NCBI RefSeq assembly: GCF_002775205.1
Contig: NC_036450.1
Coordinates: 18,309,479-18,373,478 of the forward strand
Direction of reading: 5' to 3'
Source: Xiphophorus maculatus
Lineage: Eukaryota > Chordata > Actinopteri > Cyprinodontiformes > Poeciliidae
Length of the DNA stretch: 64,000 nucleotides
Shown here: positions 1 through 14,300 of the stretch, piece after piece
How positions within the stretch are numbered: position 1 is the stretch's first letter
Layout of the letters: every line of letters starts with the position of its first letter
Made by a program: the position numbers and the translations under genes
The notes under the pieces: model-generated
The model's database searches: none
What the model saw: only the letters and a program-made list of their open reading frames with translations
Told to the model about the DNA's origin: nothing

Positions 1-3000
1 AATATTAACAGCACCAGAATGGGAGCCAAAAATCATTTTAAAACTGCATTTTGTCCAAGATGAATTTGTCTTCCAGAAGAAACTCCTTTTCTTATCTAAA
101 TGTATGAGCACAATAAAACATATTTATGACATTGCTGCAGTGAGGGGATTTTGTTCACCTGAGTTTGCCAAATGGCAGGTTTTGATTTCCAAATTTCTAC
201 TCCTATCCAAATTTTTCAGCAACAGAAATGTTTTTGTTATGATTACTAAGTAAGCAATTTGCTCACCAGACAGAAACCTTAGCAAATATGGGATGTGAAA
301 AAAACTAGGTGACTTTGTCCTTTTGGGATGATGACATGATTAATCAAATCTTGGTCAGCATAAGTGCAAATAATCAAATTACTAATTCCAAGAATGAAAT
401 CAATAAAAGCAGTCAAATATAATTTATTAATGAAATTAAGAAAACATACTTATGCACCGCAAAAGTACTTCATCTGGTTTAAATCAACAAGCTAATCTGA
501 GGTTTTATTATGCAAAATTAACAGCATGCTATTCTTACTCCAGAAATTAGAGATAAGAAAAGTGAAAATTAAAGTTAAATCTTCACAAATGCTCATACCA
601 TTGTTAAAATCCAGCTTGGACACCTGCAGGGCGTAGGCCTCACAGTCTTTCTTACTGAAGCTGAAAATGATCACCGGCTGGAAGTTCCTCTCCATGATCA
701 TCTTCACTATCTTGAAAACACTGGATGGTCCTAAGTAAATTATACAAAAATAAATTTTTAGGTTAAGTGATTGATATAATGTTGCATTCTTGTCTTATTT
801 AGACATTTCCCCTGCATACCTTTAGTGCCTCCCTTTCGGCCTCGATCCCACTTGCCACCTCCACTGCTGCCCCCGGACTCCCCAGCATCTCTGAGAACCT
901 GCATGGCTGTGTTGAAATTATCTTCTCTGAAGTCCCCCTGAGGAAAGGTACACAAGCATACACTATTTGAATCATGTATGATAACTTCTGACTTGGTTTA
1001 TGTGACTTTTACAAAAAGTGTGGACAAAATCTTTCCACACTTTTATCTTTCTTCAAAGAAAATATAAAAAATGTCTGAACTCCAGATAAAAGTGTGCAAA
1101 GGGAAATCGACTGTGTTTGTTGAGTTAGTGAAACCATCGACAATAGCAGATTACGGGTGTACTTACGTTCTCATCAACCACTAGGTGGAGTCCATCGCCC
1201 CCTGCTGGAAAAATATAATGTTGCAGTGGAGTGGGCCGGTAGTCTGTGTAAACCACATGGCAAGGCTACAGGAAAAGAAGAGAAACTTTTATTATCAATA
1301 TAGATAAAAGAGACAAAAAGAAAAATCCCTAACAACAATATTTTTAGCATGAATCATTTTTAAAATTGTCTTTATCTTTTAAATTAAAGTTACAGTCTCT
1401 ACTGTTGACAGAGACAAATTCTTTTTCCAGTACTTCAATTCTAGACTGGCATTATGAAGCCCCAAAATGTTTATGAATCTGAAAAAAATCAATACCTGTG
1501 TATCTGCACGACATAAATTTTTTTGAATAATTTAACCGTATAGTGAAAACTATGTTTTAACCACCAAATGAGCAATCTTCTTAAGGTAACTGGTAGTGGC
1601 AAACCAGAAATACAGCCCACCTGCTTGTGTAAATGACAGATCCACTCAGCAAACTGTTTGGCATTCGGGATGGTAGCAGACAGGAATACATAATGCACAT
1701 TATCAGGAAGAAGGATGATGGTTTCCTCCCAAACCACACCACGCTCTGAAATGAACAAAGAAACTCTTATTAATGACAATAAACAACCCAAAAAAATTCA
1801 TTCAGAGGTGAATCGTCCCATTTTATCTTTTATATCTTGATGCAACCTTAATTTGAAATCCTACTACATACGGAAACTAGAAAATTTGCATTTTTATCAC
1901 CGACTCAAAGTTTGTATAAGCTATTCATTTCACACATTTACAACAGAGATTAACTAAATCACTTGACCACTGCTCTGCTATTTTTAGAACTTTGTTCATT
2001 TCTGACCCGACAGAAATTAAAATTAGGTATTTGCCAATGATTAAAAAATCAAGAGAAGCCATGGCAACATGGTTGTTAGAAAAAGCTAATGGTTGCTAGC
2101 CATTAGCTTTTGTAAAGGGTTGGGTTAATCTTTCAATACACAACTGTAAATACAAAACATACTCCAAGAAAAAGAGAAAAGAATAACTTTCTCAACACAG
2201 CCCCCTAAAATCAACAGTAATATACATTTTGAACATTTGTACCAAAGGAAGCTCAATATTTTTTTGAAAAATGTGCCTCTGGGAGGCAGTATTTTGAAAT
2301 TACTTAAAATAGTGATAAATGACTATAATATTTTCCTTAAAAAATACAGCAATTTATATAAAAAGTAACTTAATCTGACAAAATTTATAATTCAAGTATT
2401 TTACTGTTTTAGCTCAGTTCTTCAGCGTTTTCCATGTTAGTTCCAGTCTCATTGCAACACTTAGTTCTAGAGGTTAAAGTTCACTGATAAAAGTAGTAAG
2501 AAACCTTTTCAACAGAACAAAGTCTTGAGTTAGACATTCACAGAACCTTGCAATATGTAAGGAAGTTACATTATAAAAATGTATGTTGGCTAGCTTTGTT
2601 ACAAGTTTCTAGCTAATATTTAAAGCATAAAAACCAGAAAAACAAAATCCGCTAACTTCAGTGACTTTTGCATCAAGTCTAAAGTTCACTGTTGAACACA
2701 AGCAGGTCAATTTGCCAGTGACCTCTCCGTTCTGTACACACCTGCATCTCTCATGTAATGGATCTCATCAAAGACAACCCAGGCTACTTCCCTCATGATC
2801 TCAGATCCCCGATACAGCATGCTTCTTAGAATCTAGGCAAAAAGAAAACATTCATGTCAGACCTGCTGCACAATGAAAACACATGTTGTCAAGAAAATCT
2901 TATAGGGAAAACAATACCTGCTATACATTGTAGCAGAGTAGTGTGTATTATAATGCCTCAACGATGGACTAATCTACGTCTCACCTCTGTTGTCATGACA

Positions 3001-5150
3001 AGGCAGGAGGCAGTAGGGTTGATGGTAACATCACCAGTCATCAATCCTACATCTTGGAACTCTTCATACATCTCTCTGTACTTCTGGTTAGAAAGTGCTT
3101 TAATGGGACTGGTAAAGATTACTCTCTGCTTCTCTCTAAGAGCCAGAGCGATGGCATATCTACAGGAGAGAGAAATAAATTTAGAAATAACCCACAATGA
3201 CTAATGACTTAGGCAACTGATCCCTGACCTCTTATTCATGTGCACAGATCCAATAATGTGCAAATGAATAAGCCTACTTATTCGTTTGATTATGTATTTA
3301 GAGAATGCTGTTCAAGAGCTAAACTCCTGAACACAATGGCGTTAGTGTGGTGTAATGCACACTAAAAGGTTTAAAAAACTAATGCCATTAAAATCAAGTG
3401 AGAACTGTTATAACTGTAAAGGATGGGGGGAAAAATGAGTGCTTAAAGGAATTTTAAACACTTAAAAACAGAAACAGTTTTTATTTAGCATGCTTACTCT
3501 GCACAGACAGTTTTTCCTGCAGAGGTGTGTGCAGACACAAGCACAGACTGGTTGTTGTCGATACATAGGATAGCCTCACGCTGGAAGGGATCCAGTACGA
3601 ACGGGTATTCCTGCAGGACAAGCATAACATATGAGAAGAAAAGAAACAAAATGCTACATTTGTTACTGCAAACACTTAAAGCAATTCACATCTAACTGAA
3701 CTAACTAGTTTCTTTTAACAAAAATCAGATATCTTGCTGCAAAAAGTGTGTAATAAAATTCAATAGTGTCACATTTAACATATATTATAAGTGTAATAAA
3801 ATGTAAAAGCCAGAAAGTTAAATTAACTGTTATACCTTAGCTGCTTTTCCCACTCTTGGTTTCAGAGGTTTATACTCCTCATCAGATGGCAGAGCAACCT
3901 GTGGGTTACAGATAACATTTAAAACAACTGTACTGTAAAACTAAACATGGCTGTTTTGGTTTTGTTTTTTTTACCTCATGTGAGCATCCTTCCACAGTTT
4001 CCACCTGCTCCACCTTCACTTGAGGCATAAATTCTGCTAGACTGAAATAAGCAGTAGAAACATTAATATCCAAGAAACAATATCAGCAATATCAGTGTGT
4101 ACATTATTCACATTGCAAAAAACTGGATTGTGATAATTCTTGCCCTATGTATTCCAAGTGTTAAGTGCATGAATTCAAAAAGAATGAAATAGCGATAAAT
4201 CGTGGCTTAAGTTTACAGAAAATAAAGTTTTCATGTAGGTTCAAATTGAGCAAAGATGAGCAGAATGTTGCTGTAAGTTTAAATGAAAAAGATTTACATT
4301 AAAAACACATTATTCATTAACATTTTTTAAAATCAAGTTCCTTACTCTTTCGGACTCTACTGAGTGGACTTCTAAGTTCCCCTTTGAGCCAAGTATAAAC
4401 CAATGATTCAACATTTATACAACCAGACAAAAACCTGAAAATCTATTTTTATGCACTTTTTTTCTACATAAAAAACACATAAATAGTACTAACATTCCTT
4501 GTGTCTACATACTGTGTAGGAACCACATAAACGTGTAAAGTGCACATCTTCGATTTTACCTCTACAAGTAGTTTGTGTTTCATCTTACTTTAGGTCACTG
4601 GATGACACTGCCTCATGACGAGGTTTCTTCTCAAACACCACGTCCTCTCCGCCGTCACTGTCCGCCTCCCTCTTGACCCGAACAGACGGACCTGCATCCC
4701 TGTCGGTTCCGCTTTTACCTGCAGATTTCCTGAAAGACACCAAATACAGCAGAGCAGCAGTTTAGCTGTCTGCATGAAATTCAAGCGCTTTAAACTCCAC
4801 CAGGTTTAGCTAAAAATGTGCTCGACTCTAGTCGCAACGGAGCACAGCTACAACGTAAGCATTATCCGAACGATTTCCACACTTTATTGCGTTTTGTGAC
4901 TTAATTGGACAAGCTAGCTAATTAGCCGGTTAGAGCAGTTGGCATGCAAGAGCCAGTATGCCAACGTCTACGCAACGTTCACGCGACGTAAACGAGAAAG
5001 AAGAGCACTAATATCAAAGACAAGTCTTTATACTTTTAAAATATTATACCCAATCTCTGTAGAGGCACTCGTGGGCGCCTTTTTGCCAGCAGAACCTTGT
5101 TGCTCATCGTCAAACACGCTGAACAGTCCATCTCCAAAAGGGTCCGCCAT
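1..5150 (-). CDS. mtrex: Exosome RNA helicase MTR4 (mtrex/skiv2l2), 5' part of gene, 11 coding exons, truncated by window edge
   Basis: Ski2-like DExH helicase that, with the TRAMP and NEXT adaptors, unwinds RNA for the nuclear exosome. Coding exons in transcript order: 5150-5050, 4729-4589, 4041-3975, 3898-3836, 3610-3498, 3159-2985, 2832-2742, 1745-1621, 1265-1167, 937-820, 730-599. Phases join without a break to give about 408 N-terminal residues of the roughly 1040 in human. The start [18 protein letters not shown] matches the family N-terminus. Visible motifs are Walker A HTSAGKT (152-158), the region ending [13 protein letters not shown], the DEIH box (242-245) and SAT (273-275); the last exon carries the start of RecA2 ([17 protein letters not shown]). 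Exon 10 has a Gly/Ser-rich loop ([14 protein letters not shown]) longer than I recall for human. No further exon was recognised in 1-598, so the remainder lies off the left edge. Head-to-head with dhx29. Confidence 0.96.
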
Positions 5151-5361
5151 GTTTGTAAGGGACAAACTTCCCACAATACAGCATGAGGCTGTTTCGACAG
5201 TTCCGCTACGGAAGCCGTGTGGTGCAAAACGTAGACAAGAGAGACACACGTATTGACTCCGGCTTTCTCACTCTCTTTCTATAATATCCAGCATCTCGCT
5301 GATGTATTCAATTCCCGTGTTTACGTAAAGGAGCCACACTCAGGCAGGAGTTGTTGACCTA
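5151..5361. promoter_or_regulatory. Bidirectional mtrex/dhx29 promoter
   Basis: Only 211 bp separate the two start codons, which point away from each other, so both 5' UTRs and core promoters must lie here or reach into the first exons. The area is locally richer in CpG than its surroundings and runs into a GC-rich first exon of dhx29. I see no clear TATA box in a usable place. At about 5164-5185 the sequence ACTTCCCACAATACAGCATG resembles the ZNF143/THAP11 (SBS) element common in housekeeping divergent promoters. The divergent order is seen directly; the factor assignment is inference. Confidence 0.7.
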
Positions 5362-8300
5362 ATGGGTGGAAAGAAGAAGAAATCAGCCGCTCAGGCTGCC
5401 CCGGCAGCAGCAGCGGCGGCCAGCTCCGGTTCTACCCCTGCAGTCGGCGGCACCGGTGCGGTGGAGGACCAGAAGAAACACGCAGCCAGCAGCAAAACGA
5501 ATAAACCAGCGAAAGAGACTAAATCTAAAGGTAGTGATCTGGTAATGCAATAAAATGAATCAATCGCTGTTTGTTAAAACCTGAGAATTTGTCAGCATGA
5601 CGTTGTCAATAAAGGCTGCAAGGTGGTTTATATCGAAAAAGAAGGTCCTAATCGCTGTATGTTTTTGCCATTATTTGCTAGATTGTTTGTATACAATTGC
5701 CACTGCCAGTATTCACGTGGCACCCTATAAAGGTTTCTGAACCATCAGACCTAATGCTTTAACTTTAAGTAGGATCTGTCAGAGGATGTTAAAACTTCAA
5801 CACATACAATGACATGTAGTTGTTTGTTTTGTTCTTCCCTCAGCCCCAAAGACCTACAGTCTTGCCAACACAGCTCAGGTGGACACAGGTGGGGTCTCAG
5901 ACAAGTCCATTCTTAAAGTAAGTGTAACATGTCTACAGAGTCTGAAAATGTATTTGAACTTCTTTATGTTTTGTGAGCCAAAAGCTTCAGTGAAACTGGT
6001 CTCTAAACAGGGTGCAGTCCAACCATTTGTCTTTGGAAATCACCTAATAAACATAAGTAATTTAATAAATACAGATGTGAACACTTTTTTGTTTGCATTT
6101 GTTACACACTTTGAAAATCCCGCCTGCTTTTCCTTCCACTTCACAAATATCTTCTACTTTGTGTTGATCATTCTTTTAAAATTCCTCTACAACACACTTA
6201 TTTTTACAAAATTGCCGAAGTGTTGAAAGTACCCACTTTCCAATATGAGATGTGTAGATTTTCATAAAGGTTTGTTGTTTTTTTTTAAAAAAAAGGTTTC
6301 TATCCAAGCTGAGCTGGAGAAGAAAATCATCAAGCTGATCAATGATTTCAGACAGGAGAATGGGGACAAAGGGCCCATTTCTGGCAGACTTACAACTAAG
6401 AAGCTGTTGGTAGGAAGATAACACCATTTTCATTCATCCAGCTTTGTTGCATAAGCTAACTGCTGTATTTGTATATGCTTTAAGGACCTGTACACAGCTC
6501 TGGAGAAATTCAACTTCAAAAGAGAGCACATTGAAGAGGCGATGAAGAGCAGCGTCCTGTATGGGGGCGACCTCCACTCTGCTCTCGACTGGCTCTGTCT
6601 GAACCTTAAAGATGGTAACAGAGCACCGCCGTTCATAATAGAGCACCGACGTTCATAATAGTGTTATTAATATTGTCGCTGACTTTGTGAATTTCTCATT
6701 TGTTTTGCCAGATGAGTTGCCAGACGGTTTCAGCCAGCAGCTGCAGGAGGAGAGCCAGAAGAGTCGGCCTAAATTCCAGTCTCCACCGCAGCAGAAACCT
6801 GCTGAAAGGAACCCCAAAGCATCCAACAACAGCCACAGAGACACCAACAGGGTCTGTGTGTTGAAAGGTTTTTGTGTGCTTGCTAGATGAGTGTTTTCTG
6901 GCTCAGCATGTGAGCTTAGTTGCGTTATTTGCCAGGTCTCAGAGAAGGACGAAGCTGCAAGCATGAAGGACTGGATTTTGAGGTACGCAGAACAAAGCAG
7001 TGACGACGAAGAGGAGGAGGAAGAAGGAGATAAGAGGACACGCAATCCTGAATTGGATGAAAAATTTGACCCTGTAAGTTGAATTGAACAGTCTTTGACT
7101 GAGATGTAGGATATTTTGGGGAAGCTCTTTTCGAAAGACTGAGCAGCTTCCAGTCTTGATGCAGAGTTTCATTGTGTGTTATTGGTAGAATGACAGGTAT
7201 TTGATCCTCACCGCTCAACTGTATGACGCCAAAGAAATGGCTGCTGATGCCAAGACCAAAGGAGACAAAACGGGCCAGAGGACGGCACAGGACAGGATTC
7301 GGGTCGTACAGCAAGGTGAATGTCATTTTAATTTACCAAGCATAAGTATATGAAGGTCTACGTTTCGGTTTCTCAGAAAGTATATGTGATAATCCAGCAG
7401 CCAGCGTTTCACCAAGTTACTGTGTAATCATGAAGAAAGCTAAAGTAAGCAAACATTCCAACTGTTGTGACATTTTCTTGATCCATTTATTCTTTCTTTT
7501 CTAGAAATGAAGCAGCTGGAGTCTCATCCCATGTTCAATTCTGCCATAAAAGTTGTAGATGTCCCTCAGAAGGAAAAAAAGACGCTTCCTGTGGTGGATG
7601 ATAAAGATGACCTTAGCTTCAATTTGTTTGAGCAAGCAGGAAAGGACCCTCCTGCAGAAAAAGGTCAACCCTAAAGTGATGACCTTAAGTTCAAAATATC
7701 ATCACTTGTAACTGCAGACATGTGTACAGATGTAGTTATGATGTACAGACATCATATCCACATGTCCTGTTACTAAGAGTTTATTGTCGTAGTTGGAGAG
7801 AGGCTATTTCGAGACACTCTTGCACTACTTTGAATTTACCTTATGACCTGATTCATTTTGTGACAACCTTCAAGCTTTGAAAATGTTTATGATTTACACA
7901 CCAAACCTGGAGAAGCACCTTAACTGCGGTATGTAGCGATGACCTCATGTAATGTTGTTCTTTTGCAGTTGTGAAAAAGAACGAGCCAAAAGACATTCGT
8001 AACTTCGACTACACGGCTCGCAGCTGGACAGGAAAGTCCCCCAAACAGTTTCTCATCGACTGGGTCAGAAAAAACCTGCCCAAAAGTCCAGCGCCAGCTT
8101 TCCACAAGGTTTCTGCCGGCAGATACTGGAGATGCAAGTAAGCAAAAGTGTGCATGTCTCCATGACAAAGAGCCAGGTGGAGAAATGACTATCACTACTG
8201 ATGTTTAATGGTTAGCTGAGGCTCTGTCGTTTAGACATTATCTATGTGATGTTTTCACATCTATCAGGGTCCGAGTTCAAAGAGCGGATGATGCCCTGGA

Positions 8301-11300
8301 AGTTTGTCCTACCATCTTGACTGAGGACAGCATGCAGGCTCAGCATCTGGCTGCCACGTTGGCACTCTACAACCTGGTTAAAGGGCAGGTAATTGGATTC
8401 TGTAGTTTCATTTTAAGCTATAGAAGAAAAGGAAAATAAAATCTTGGTAGAGAAACATATTTGCATTTTTTATGTCACCTGCTGTCCTGTTGCCTGTGTG
8501 ATGATTTCCTAAAATTAGTTGCTCCAATCAGACTACTTTTGTGTTGGTTTTATTACCAACATGACACATGCTGTGCATGATGTCAAGTGTAATTTTACTT
8601 CCAGAGACATAATAATCAATTTAATTCATGGTTTTGGTTGTGTCTGGTGTTTATTTCCATTTTATTTATTGATTTTGGTTGTCGTGTTTTATTTTGGATT
8701 TTAAAAACATCTTCCAGCCTCAGTGTTAAGGTTTTGTAATGTTTTGAGCGGACGAACTTTTATTATTATGCCATCAACAAATTACATTGTTGGAATGGAA
8801 ATATATATTGTTTTTTTTCAGTATTTCGATTGAAAACTTTCTACCACTATCACAGGGTTTGTCTTTGAAATAAACCTAAAGCTGAAAATAATTAACACTA
8901 CAAACATAATTATGTATTTTTTCTAGCACATTATATTATCATTACAGCATTCTCCAACATGATCCCACATTGCATATTTTTTCCTCATTATGCAGCCCTA
9001 TTTATTTTTTAAGGTTGACTACTAAATCTGAAAATCTGAGTCTGGAGAAATGCAGAATTTATTTCAAATGAAAAAAATGTGTAGGAAAGAGAATGTTACT
9101 TATTTTTACTCTGCTATTTTCCCCCCCATATAGTCTGTGCATCAGCTCCTACCTCCAACCTACAGAGATGTGTGGCTGGAGTGGAGAGACGGTGAACAGC
9201 AGCAGCAGGAAGCGAGCCGCACCGCTGCCAACAAACCTCGAGACCAGTTCATATCCCGGCTCCTCACCAGACTGAAGCAGCAGCAGAACCAGAGTCAAGA
9301 CCAGCAGCCTGCTTATCACCAAGGCCAGGAACTCAACAGGGGAGGAGAAGACGAGCCGGAAGACTCCTGGGAGAACCTGGCCGGTCTCGATATTGAAGAT
9401 AAAGGAGGCAGAGTCGAAGACAAGAGCGAGAAAAGTAAGCAGAAGGAAGGAGCAGCTTCGCTTAAATCAGCCAGAGAGCTCTTACTAAAGCTAAAAGAGT
9501 CTGCACTCGCCCACAAGCTGCAGGTAAATCCTCTCTACATCGTTCAGTTTACTCCAGGTGACATGACTCCTCACCATTTACCGAGTGTTTAACCTTTTAA
9601 GGCGGAGAGAGAGAAGCTCCCAGTCTTTCAACACAGAGGTCGTATCCTCGAGGCTCTGCAGCGCCACCGTGTGGTGGTGGTGGCCGGCGAGACGGGCAGC
9701 GGGAAGAGCACCCAGATCCCTCAGTTCCTACTGGAGGAGCTGTTGACAGGGGGAAAAGCCGCTCAGCCCTGCAACATTGTGGTGACTCAGCCGCGCAGGA
9801 TATCAGCCATGAGCCTCGCCAGCAGAGTCAGCCAGGAGCTGGGCTGCGACGACGGACCAGGCTCCAAGGTTGTCTTTCATTCACGGCTTGTATTTGTTTA
9901 TTTCTTCCTGTTTTGTGTGCCAGTGTAAGAGGTTCTAGTGCACTCTCACCTGCTTCAATGATGACGTTTCTGGTTGAATTCAGTCGTCGCTGTGCGGATA
10001 CCAGATCAGGATGGAGAACCTGTCTGGGGACTGGACCCGCCTCTTGTATTGCACTACCGGAGTTCTCCTCAGGAAGCTCCAGCAGGACAGACACCTGAGC
10101 TCCCTGACCCATATTATTGTGGATGAGGTACTTACAAACCCTTCCTGAGCGCATAATAGATTTATGTCCTACCTTCGCTTTGTGGCATCCTTTACTCTCT
10201 CTTCATTTTCTCTTAGGTCCATGAGCGCAGTGTCCAGTCGGATTTTCTGCTCACCATCCTTAAAGATGTTGTGATGAAGAGATCTGACCTGCACCTGATC
10301 CTCATGAGCGCCACTGTGGACTGTGACAAGTTTTCCAGCTACTTCAACCGCTGCCCTGTGGTCAGCATTCCAGGCAGGACCTTCCCAGTTGAAGTAAGTT
10401 GTAATTCGGGTTTGTTATATGAAAAATCTGAGTTCAAATTTGTGAACAAATCTTGTACTGTCATTATTTCTTTATATTTTGCTTGAAAGGAGCCAAACTT
10501 TCTTGCAGTCATTTTAAAGTGATCTTGATTATTAAGTGTCGGGACTTTAGCAGCTTTCTTATTTATGTTATATTACTACTTTTTTAACTAGTAGTTTAGG
10601 ATTCCTAGTTAAAGTGCTGTAGGACGTGACATTTATTGTTCATGTATGTTTTCCCACGTACGAAAAAAATACAATAAAGTGTCTTTAAGTGTCTCGTCAT
10701 TTTGTTGACGGATGATAGCAAAAGGAAATGGATGAATGGATTGATCAAGAAAAGTGTCAATGAGTTCATTGCTAATAATATCCTACTGGTTAGTAGTATT
10801 GAGGAAAATACAAGACATGATATATTTTTATTTTTTAAGAGCTAAAATAACAACTGCTTGAAGGTCCAAGAAAACAAGGGTGCTGTGTTTTTTCCCAGGT
10901 GTATCATTTGGAGGATATAGTAGAGCAGACAGGATACGTCCTTGAAAAGGATTCCGAGTACAGCCAGAAGATTTTAGAAGAAGAAGAAGAGGTGTCCGTC
11001 TCCGTCACACAGAAAGGTGGCAAGACTTTGCAGCACCAGGTAATCTTGACTCTCTGGGCTTTACCTGAGAAAACCTAAACGAGCTGACTTGGTTTTAGAT
11101 GAGCTTGTGTTTGTGTCAGGAGGTTATAGTGAGGGATTCGTCCTCCGGCTGGGATCTGGGTCCGGACCTTGATCATTTCAGCAGCAGGACTCGGCAGGTG
11201 CTTCAGTTCATGAACCCTAATAAGATCAACGTGGACTTGCTTGTAGATCTCCTGGACTACTTGGGTATAATACCATCATCACATCTTGAGGCGCTTTATG

Positions 11301-14300
11301 ATTTTGTTGAAAATTCCTTCTGTGACTTTTTGGTGTTTCTCTGCCAGACAAATCTCCACAGTTTGCAGAAGTGGATGGAGCTGTGCTCGTTTTTCTCCCA
11401 GGTCTGGCTCACATTCAGCAGCTCCACGACGTTCTCTCATCGGACAAGAGGTTTCGGGAGAAAAACAGGTATTCTTATACCACTAAGCACTAATTTTTGC
11501 TTTCAAACACAAAAATTAGTGAAAGTAACTTAAAATGACCAGTTTCCTTTGTTCTGTGACCATATTTCAGGTACAAGATTGTGGCCCTCCACTCAACTCT
11601 TTCATCCAAGGATCAGGCTGCTGCCTTCACAGTGCCCCCTGCTGGTGTCAGAAAGGTATTGTTAGTTGCCACTCATATCACTCAGCTACCAGTTTATGAC
11701 GCTGTAGCTTTGTGTCTTCAACTTCTTTTGTCAGATTGCTTTTTTTTTTCTTTTTTAGATTGTGCTGTCGACCAATATTGCTGAGACAGGCGTGACGATT
11801 CCAGATGTTGTTTTTGTCATCGACACAGGGAAGACTAAAGAAAATAAGTAAGAGTTCATGAATGAATGATTTACACTTTCTTGGCAATTTGGCAAATTTA
11901 TATATACGTGATTTCAAACCTCGTTTCAATGTCTCTTTGTACAAAGACATTGTACATATATATATATATATATAAAAATCTTTTACAAATTGTGGTAAAT
12001 TTAACTGTCCATTTTCTATGCTTGCTTAAAACATATAACTGTTTTGCTGTAAAGCAGCTGTGCAAACAACTAAAGCAAAAACTCCCATAGTCGGTGCTGT
12101 GTATTAACGTTTGTACAGCTAACAAACAAGGTTTGTCTCCCGTTTGTTTTCCACAGCCTAGTAATATCTATAAGTGAAAATCTGCTGAACTAACATATTG
12201 CTCTGGGCTTCTTCAGGTACCATGAGAGCAGCCAAATGAGTTCTTTGGTGGAAACCTTCGTCTCCAAAGCCAGCGCCCTCCAGAGGCAGGGGAGAGCAGG
12301 ACGTGTCAGAAACGGCTTTTGCTTCAGACTTTACCCTAAATTCAGGTTTGGAGCATCTCGCTCATCGGCTCATTGTTTGCAGGAAAACCGCACTAAAACA
12401 CTCAATCTATCAGTCTTTCATAAACAGACCTTTCGTTAGTTTTAAACATTTAAAACGTGCCTATTTTCCTTTGGTGACACACGTGCTGCTCACACCAGGT
12501 TTGATGCCTTCATGGATTACTCCATCCCAGAAATTCTGCGGGTCCCGCTGGAGGAGCTTTGTCTCCATATAATGGTAATGAAGCCACTCTTTGTCACTTA
12601 GAAATAAGAAGTCACACAAAGTCAAACAGTGTTTTTCTCCTGTGTGGTAGAAATGTCAGTATGGGTCCCCGGAGGACTTCCTGAGCCGGGCCCTGGATGC
12701 TCCTCAGCCTCAGTCCGTCAGCAACGCTGTGAACCTGCTGAGGAAGATCGGCGCATGTCAACCCAACAACCACATCCTCACGCCTTTGGGACACCACTTG
12801 GCAAGTCTGCCGGTCAACGTAAAGATCGGGAAGATGCTCATTTATGGAGCCATCCTTGGCTGCCTTGAACCCATAGTAAGTCCTGTCCAATTCTTCAGAT
12901 TACTTCAAAAAAGCTTTTAAGTTACAGAGTCTTACAAAAGTATTCATAATCCTTGATCTTTTTCTCATTTTACCATATTACAACCACAAACTGCACTTTT
13001 GTTCAACTGTTTTTGCTATCGAGATAAAATTTCATTTATTAGTTAGGTGATTTGTAAAGGAAATTGATTGATCTGGATTTTATTTAGGGGTATGAGTGTA
13101 AAAAAAGTAAAACAAGAGGAACCCTCATACTTTCTGTCTCCACATAGGATTCTGTAAATATTATTTTGTATTTTTTTAATGATATTTTTCAGCAGGATTA
13201 AAAAAAAAAGTCTTTCTTTCAGGCAACCATCGCTGCAGCCATCACTGAGAAGTCTCCGTTTTCCACACCGATGAACAGAAAGGAGGAAGCTAATCTGGCC
13301 AAAGCTGCTCTGGCCACCGCCAACTCTGATCACCTGACGATATATAACGCATATATGGGGTATGGACCAGTTTAAAGACCCTAATGATTTGTTGATGTTT
13401 TTGGTTCAAATATTTTCATAAAACATCAAAAACTATCAATTAAAACAACTTTGAACCATCATAGCAAAGCCTTTAAAAGTACATATAAAGAACTCAAGAG
13501 TACTTTTGTAGGAAAGTATAAATGTAATAATTTCTATAAAGAAGTGATTAACTTTGTTCTTATTTCCACGAATTCATATATTTTTTTACAAGTTCAGGTT
13601 TGAAGTTTTTTGAGGTCAGGAAGTTTTGCATAAAGGCGTATTAGGAAATACACAGGAAAGAGTTTTTTGACGGTTTATTACTTCACTTGTTGATATATAG
13701 AACTCGTGACTACATGACAAACTGCACTCCAAGCTTACACTCTTCCTGTGAGCACCTTGGTATTTCTAGAAGGTTTCAGATCAAAATATTAAACTTTAAA
13801 ATGTAAAAAGAACCTTTTAATACATTGATCACCAGTTTTTTTTTTTGCCAAATCAGAACTCCAACACATTAATGATATCAGTTTTGGTGTTACTGAAAAC
13901 ATATACACCCAAAAGTTACATTTCACAGTTTTTTTTTGCTTCTTGATCTATGGTTAATAAGACCAGTTGGTCTCGTTAGGACGGCAATTTGTTTATGTTG
14001 CATGGTAAGTAAAGGCATCATGGTTGCCAAACTGTGACTAGAAGAGTTAACAATTAATGTAAACAACAGCCCTGGGTTGACAACCCAATAGTGCAAATGT
14101 CAACCATTCACCATTAGTAATGTCAGAATTGTATACATTTGTTTTCTGGCATCAAGTGATTTTATTTCCTAGGTCTGTGTTTTCTGGTTGTGTTTTAGAA
14201 CAAAAGTAGGTGAAAAAAAAGATGCTGGCAATCCAAAATGTGCATTTTTGTGTTTATAGAATTTGCTGTTTTCTTTTAGATGGAAACGCTCACAAACCGA

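Noticed and set aside
2854..3204. Plus-strand open frame of 116 codons opposite mtrex
   Set aside because: It lies antisense to mtrex exon 6, whose conserved helicase sequence fully explains the openness.
6653..7326. Long minus-strand frames with Ser-rich runs
   Set aside because: They are the complement of the acidic Glu/Asp-rich exons 5-7 of dhx29.
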